Shown: piece after piece, positions 61,009 through 64,000 of the stretch
Layout: every line of letters begins with the position of its first letter
How positions within the stretch are numbered: the first letter of the stretch is position 1
Notes under the pieces: generated by a model
Told to the model about the DNA's origin: nothing
What the model saw: only the letters and a program-made list of their open reading frames with translations
The model's database searches: none
Position numbers and translations under genes: made by a program
Assembly (NCBI GenBank): GCA_035478835.1
Contig: DATIJH010000001.1
Span: forward strand, 62,001 to 126,000
DNA length: 64,000 nt
Source of the DNA: DATASD01 sp035478835
GTDB lineage: Bacteria > Patescibacteriota > Saccharimonadia > Saccharimonadales > UBA4665
Reading direction: 5' to 3'

Positions 61009-61426
61009 ATATAATGTACGTCAACCGGTCGGCCGTCCGCGGGGTAACGGCAAAAAATATGTAGCGATGCAGGGCGATGTGGGCTTGGTATGGCTCGGTC
61101 GCGCGTAGCCGCTCAGCCAGTGGATTGACGATCACGCCGCGTGCCAGCGAGGGCGTCTGGAATAATCGCACAGCCGGCAGCTTGGCGCTGCTTGTGTATG
61201 CCAGCTGGCTATTCCGGAAAATCTGGTAATCGTAATGGTATTTTCCGGCCAGTTTTGCGACCTGTTGGTCGTCTTCGGCGTTCAGTGCAGAAAGCAGATC
61301 ACCGTGCGAAATGAGCGATTGATACCGATGGGCGGGCAGCCATAACCACATATGTCGGAATGCCACGACGCTTACCAATAGGCTGAGCGCCGCGAACCAC
61401 CAGCGTTTATGCACGACGCGCCTCAT
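60992..61426 (-). CDS. Single-TM protein, 144 aa
   Basis: N-terminal TM helix (about 8-28), then an outside domain. It overlaps the Cache-domain gene by 20 nt and the paralogue gene by 17 nt, so it belongs to the same minus-strand operon. Could be a partner of the sensor. No family recognised. Confidence 0.6.
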   Translation of the reverse strand: MRRVVHKRWWFAALSLLVSVVAFRHMWLWLPAHRYQSLISHGDLLSALNAEDDQQVAKLAGKYHYDYQIFRNSQLAYTSSAKLPAVRLFQTPSLARGVIVNPLAERLRATEPYQAHIALHRYIFFAVTPRTADRLTYIIYGKVL

Positions 61427-62417
61427 AAACCCGTATAGTAATCCCGATAATCACGACCGCGAGCAAAAAGAGCACGCCATCGCGTATGATAAATCCGGAA
61501 AACGTCGTAGTGATGTCCTGCATGCCTTCGTTGACGCGCTTTTGGTACTCATTCACATCGTAAAAACTCACCAGGTACAGCTTGCCCGCGGCGCCAAAAT
61601 CTACGGCGCTGCCTTGCGCAAAGCTGTCGACTTGCGCCAAATTGTATTCCTCGTTGGCGGGCACCGTGCCTTGACGCATGAGGGCTTTTAACGTCGGCTC
61701 GCTCGCCACCTCGTTGGAAATGCTTTGCACGGCCTTATTTTGCCAAACAAGGGCATTGCCCGAGGCGTCGGTCAACAGCGTACTAAAAGCGCTGTCGTAT
61801 TGCGAAGATAGCTGCACGTGCTGCGCAAGGCTCGCAAGCGTAATCGCTCCAGAAACGGTACCAATAAAGCGCCCATTTTTGTCTTTAATAGGGGCGGCGA
61901 CACTCAACACGTTGCGGTTCAACTGGCTGTAATGCACCGGAATGAGAACAGCGCTGTCCGCGCCTTTTCCGGCCAGAAACGCCGGACTTTGCGTTTCGTC
62001 GGTACCCGGTGCAACGTTCCCGGAGTTTGAACTGATGGCAACCATTTTGCCGCTGCCGGAAATAATGGTTAGCGAGTCAAACTGTCCGCTGATCATTCGT
62101 TGCTGGTTGAGTATGGCAAGAGCGGCCGCCGACTGACTGCCCGCCGCGGCTTGCTGCACGCCTTGGTCGCTGGCGAGGTTCGTTATAGTGCCAAGCGCCT
62201 CTGTAAAATATTGTTTTACGAGTGTAGATGACCCTTCTTGGTATAAGCTGAGACCACTAAGGCCCTGCTGCTCGAGCGTCGAAGTATAGAATGCTTTCCG
62301 CGAGGCAATAATGGTGTGGTAATTAAGAGTGGCAGCGGCAATGATAAACAACAGTATGATGACGCTGATTATGTACAGCAGACCATGACGCTTGGTGTGG
62401 GTTCTGAGTTTTTCCAT
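61407..62417 (-). CDS. Double-Cache-domain membrane sensor without output domain
   Basis: 336 residues. TM helices at about 13-34 and 308-330 flank an outside dCache-type domain (FDSLTIISGSGKMVAISSNSG, then VAAPIKDKNGRFIGTVSGAITL). Such domains bind small ligands in histidine kinases and chemoreceptors; here only a few residues follow the second helix, so no signalling domain is present. It may signal through the neighbouring 144-aa protein. TATACT lies 15 nt before the ATG. Confidence 0.8.
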   Translation of the reverse strand: MEKLRTHTKRHGLLYIISVIILLFIIAAATLNYHTIIASRKAFYTSTLEQQGLSGLSLYQEGSSTLVKQYFTEALGTITNLASDQGVQQAAAGSQSAAALAILNQQRMISGQFDSLTIISGSGKMVAISSNSGNVAPGTDETQSPAFLAGKGADSAVLIPVHYSQLNRNVLSVAAPIKDKNGRFIGTVSGAITLASLAQHVQLSSQYDSAFSTLLTDASGNALVWQNKAVQSISNEVASEPTLKALMRQGTVPANEEYNLAQVDSFAQGSAVDFGAAGKLYLVSFYDVNEYQKRVNEGMQDITTTFSGFIIRDGVLFLLAVVIIGITIRVYEARRA

Positions 62418-62549
62418 GATACGCTTATGGTTAGTATAGCAGCTTACTCCCTAAAACCCTTGCCAAAAATGGAGCGCCGCCGTTTGCAAAAGGCGTGGGC
62501 GAGTGTACACTCATAATCATAAGCACTTTAGCAAAAAAGAAGGGTATCT

Positions 62550-62798
62550 ATGTACAATCTTGGCGCTATACACCACGTCGTAGTCGACAGCCGCCACTAC
62601 ACATTTACAACGTTACAGGCAATGTTGATAGGTGCGGCGGTACTGCTTGAAATCATTCTGCGCTGCCTTGCGCTTTGGAAGAGTGCCCGCGCACAGCAAA
62701 AAGGCTGGTTTATCGTCATTGTAGTCATTAACAGCTTTGGCATAATACCGCTTTTGTATCTGTTGTTTGCGAACAAGCGGCCGAACGGCGGACGCTAA
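62550..62798 (+). CDS. Small two-TM protein, 82 aa (DUF5652-like)
   Basis: Two TM helices (about 21-42 and 51-75) with the intervening WKSARAQQKGWFIVIVVINSFGI typical of small CPR/actinobacterial membrane proteins of the PLDc_N/DUF5652 type. AGAAGGG precedes the ATG. It lies 8 nt before the exchanger gene. Confidence 0.65.
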   Translation: MYNLGAIHHVVVDSRHYTFTTLQAMLIGAAVLLEIILRCLALWKSARAQQKGWFIVIVVINSFGIIPLLYLLFANKRPNGGR

Positions 62799-62806
62799 AG
62801 GCGGGT

Positions 62807-63868
62807 ATGGCGCACCTCGGACTGCTCGCCGCTTTTGCCGCATTTTGCGTATTGACGTGGGTGAGCGGTATTTGGCTGACGCGTGCAACCGATGCGATCG
62901 ACGCGCGGTATAAACTGGGCAGCGCCTTTGGCGGTTTGCTGATTTTGGGAATCGCGACGAGCCTGCCCGAGATTGCCGTGGCTGTTTCAGCGGCTGTTTC
63001 GCACCATTACGGCATTATTATTGGGACGTTGATCGGCGGCGTTGCAATTCAAACGGCGGTGCTGGCGCTTTTAGACGTGATGATGCCGACCCGCAAGCAG
63101 TCGCTCACTTTTGCGGCAGCTTCGCTCACACTGGTGCTCGAGGCGGCAATGGTAACACTGGTGGTTGGCGCGGCAATTTTGGCCGTGCACACGCCACTGG
63201 TGATTTCGCACACACGGGTGAGCCTGGTTTCGATCTTAATTTTAGCGCTGTGGATCGCGGGTTTGTGGATTGTGCACCGTGCCCGCAACGGCAGCGGTTT
63301 GCCGTGGAAGGCCGAGGCGCTTTCGGCATTGCCCGGCCGCACGCACCAGGAACGCCGCGCCAAGCCAGGTCATCCGATCATGCGCCGTCTTTCGATGACG
63401 CAGGTTTGGACTATTTTTACGGTGGCCGCGCTGGTTACGCTTGCGGCCGGTGTTGGTGTGCAGGCAACCGGTAACTCGCTCGCCGGTGTATTGCATATGA
63501 ACAGCGGCCTGTTCGCGGCGACGTTTATTGCGCTGGCGGGCGCCTTGCCAAACATTAGCACTGGCATCGCCTCGGTCAAGCTGAACGATTACAGTTTGGC
63601 AATGAGCGACATTTTTGGCGGCGATGCTTTTATGCCGGCGCTATTTGTGGCATGTGATCTGATAAGCGGCGACGCAGTGCTGCGTAATGCCAGCGCCAGC
63701 GATATCTGGTTTGCGTCGCTTGGCATTTTTTTGACGACGATTTATTTGATCGGTCTGATTGTACGCTCGCGGCGTGTCGTGCTGCGAATGGGGCTGGACT
63801 CAGTCATAGTGGTGGTGTTGTATGTGGTGGGAATTACGTCGCTGGTGGTTTCCGGCGGTCTGCGATAG
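62807..63868 (+). CDS. Cation/calcium exchanger (CaCA superfamily)
   Basis: 353 residues with about ten TM helices in two halves. The alpha-1 repeat is ILGIATSLPEIAVAVSAAV near 45-65 and the alpha-2 repeat ALAGALPNISTGIASVK near 245-260 with SDIFGGDAFMPAL. In alpha-2 the usual GTSLPE is changed to AGALPN, so the ion-binding acid is replaced by Asn. Exports Ca2+ or a related cation using H+ or Na+ in homologues; specificity uncertain. Confidence 0.82.
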   Translation: MAHLGLLAAFAAFCVLTWVSGIWLTRATDAIDARYKLGSAFGGLLILGIATSLPEIAVAVSAAVSHHYGIIIGTLIGGVAIQTAVLALLDVMMPTRKQSLTFAAASLTLVLEAAMVTLVVGAAILAVHTPLVISHTRVSLVSILILALWIAGLWIVHRARNGSGLPWKAEALSALPGRTHQERRAKPGHPIMRRLSMTQVWTIFTVAALVTLAAGVGVQATGNSLAGVLHMNSGLFAATFIALAGALPNISTGIASVKLNDYSLAMSDIFGGDAFMPALFVACDLISGDAVLRNASASDIWFASLGIFLTTIYLIGLIVRSRRVVLRMGLDSVIVVVLYVVGITSLVVSGGLR

Positions 63869-63938
63869 CCTGCACAAATCTCTATAAAAATAACGATTTT
63901 GCTATAGATCAGGCTGCGACAATAACAGTGGTACGTGA

Positions 63939-63944
63939 TATAAT
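63939..63944 (+). promoter_or_regulatory. -10 box before the terminal tRNA
   Basis: TATAAT, perfect consensus, 26 nt before the tRNA 5' end. Confidence 0.6.
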
Positions 63945-63970
63945 AGCGACACGCTCTTGCAAAGAGATAT

Positions 63971-64000
63971 GCACCCGTAGCTCAGCGGATCAGAGTACTT
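63971..64000 (+). tRNA. Partial tRNA, probably Arg, cut by window end
   Basis: Acceptor GCACCCG, then TA, D stem GCTC with AGAG-type return, and the start of an anticodon stem ACTT. The 5' half matches tRNA-Arg-like sequences; the anticodon is outside the window. Confidence 0.75.

Overview
This window looks like a chromosome segment of a Patescibacteria (CPR) bacterium, most likely Candidatus Saccharibacteria (TM7). The grounds are gene content: a yebC-ruvC-ruvA-ruvB cluster with comEC, a minimal type IV pilin, a short TsaB, RNase Y, a lamin-tail-domain exoprotein, several large secreted Ala/Thr/Gly-rich proteins, and very few biosynthetic genes in 64 kb. UGA is used as a stop (for example at the end of comEC), so the UGA-glycine code of Gracilibacteria/SR1 is excluded. 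The assignment is inference; no rRNA is present to confirm it. Gene density is very high, with many 1-10 nt gaps and overlapping convergent stops. Most first genes have a TANNNT -10 box ending only 6-10 nt before the start codon, which implies leaderless mRNAs.

Layout. 0-11 kb: comEC (5' end missing), yebC, a divergent PLD-like protein, ruvC, ruvAB, membrane proteins, a pilin, then recA, a degenerate Nudix-like gene and recX (competence, recombination and repair). 11-18 kb: PRC-barrel and lamin-tail proteins, tsaE/tsaB (t6A tRNA modification), rny, a HAD phosphatase, ymdB and a GNAT acetyltransferase. 18-28 kb: five tRNAs (Pro x2, His, Arg, Gly), a methyltransferase, a secreted TAP-like peptidase, a dolichol/phytol-kinase-like protein, a P1B ATPase and two alpha/beta hydrolases. 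28-37 kb: an XRE-HTH-MurA fusion, a 26-bp perfect inverted repeat, glyA, murB beside an XRE-DUF3467 regulator, a lone folP, a methyltransferase and tRNA-Arg(CCG). 37-40.5 kb: an MFS transporter and a sigma factor with a long unknown C-terminal extension.

40.5-50 kb is the most notable region. A 2373-residue secreted PA14/RHS protein has a short unrecognised C-terminal tip. It is followed on the same strand by a TM-anchored protein, a 3-TM protein, a barstar-family inhibitor, a paralogous 3-TM protein and a decayed third copy. This has the layout of a polymorphic toxin with stacked immunity cassettes.

50-64 kb: HAD, Nudix and DAGK-like genes, then a surface-protein operon. Two secreted proteins share a C-terminal module, followed by two DUF916-like membrane-anchored proteins and a large CPR-type exoprotein, resembling WxL/DUF916 surface systems. 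The window ends with convergent secreted paralogues, a Cache-domain sensor without an output domain, a CaCA-type exchanger and the first 30 nt of another tRNA.

Together the genes suit a small host-associated cell that takes up DNA, scavenges nutrients with secreted hydrolases, makes its own peptidoglycan precursors, and invests heavily in surface adhesion and contact-dependent antagonism.
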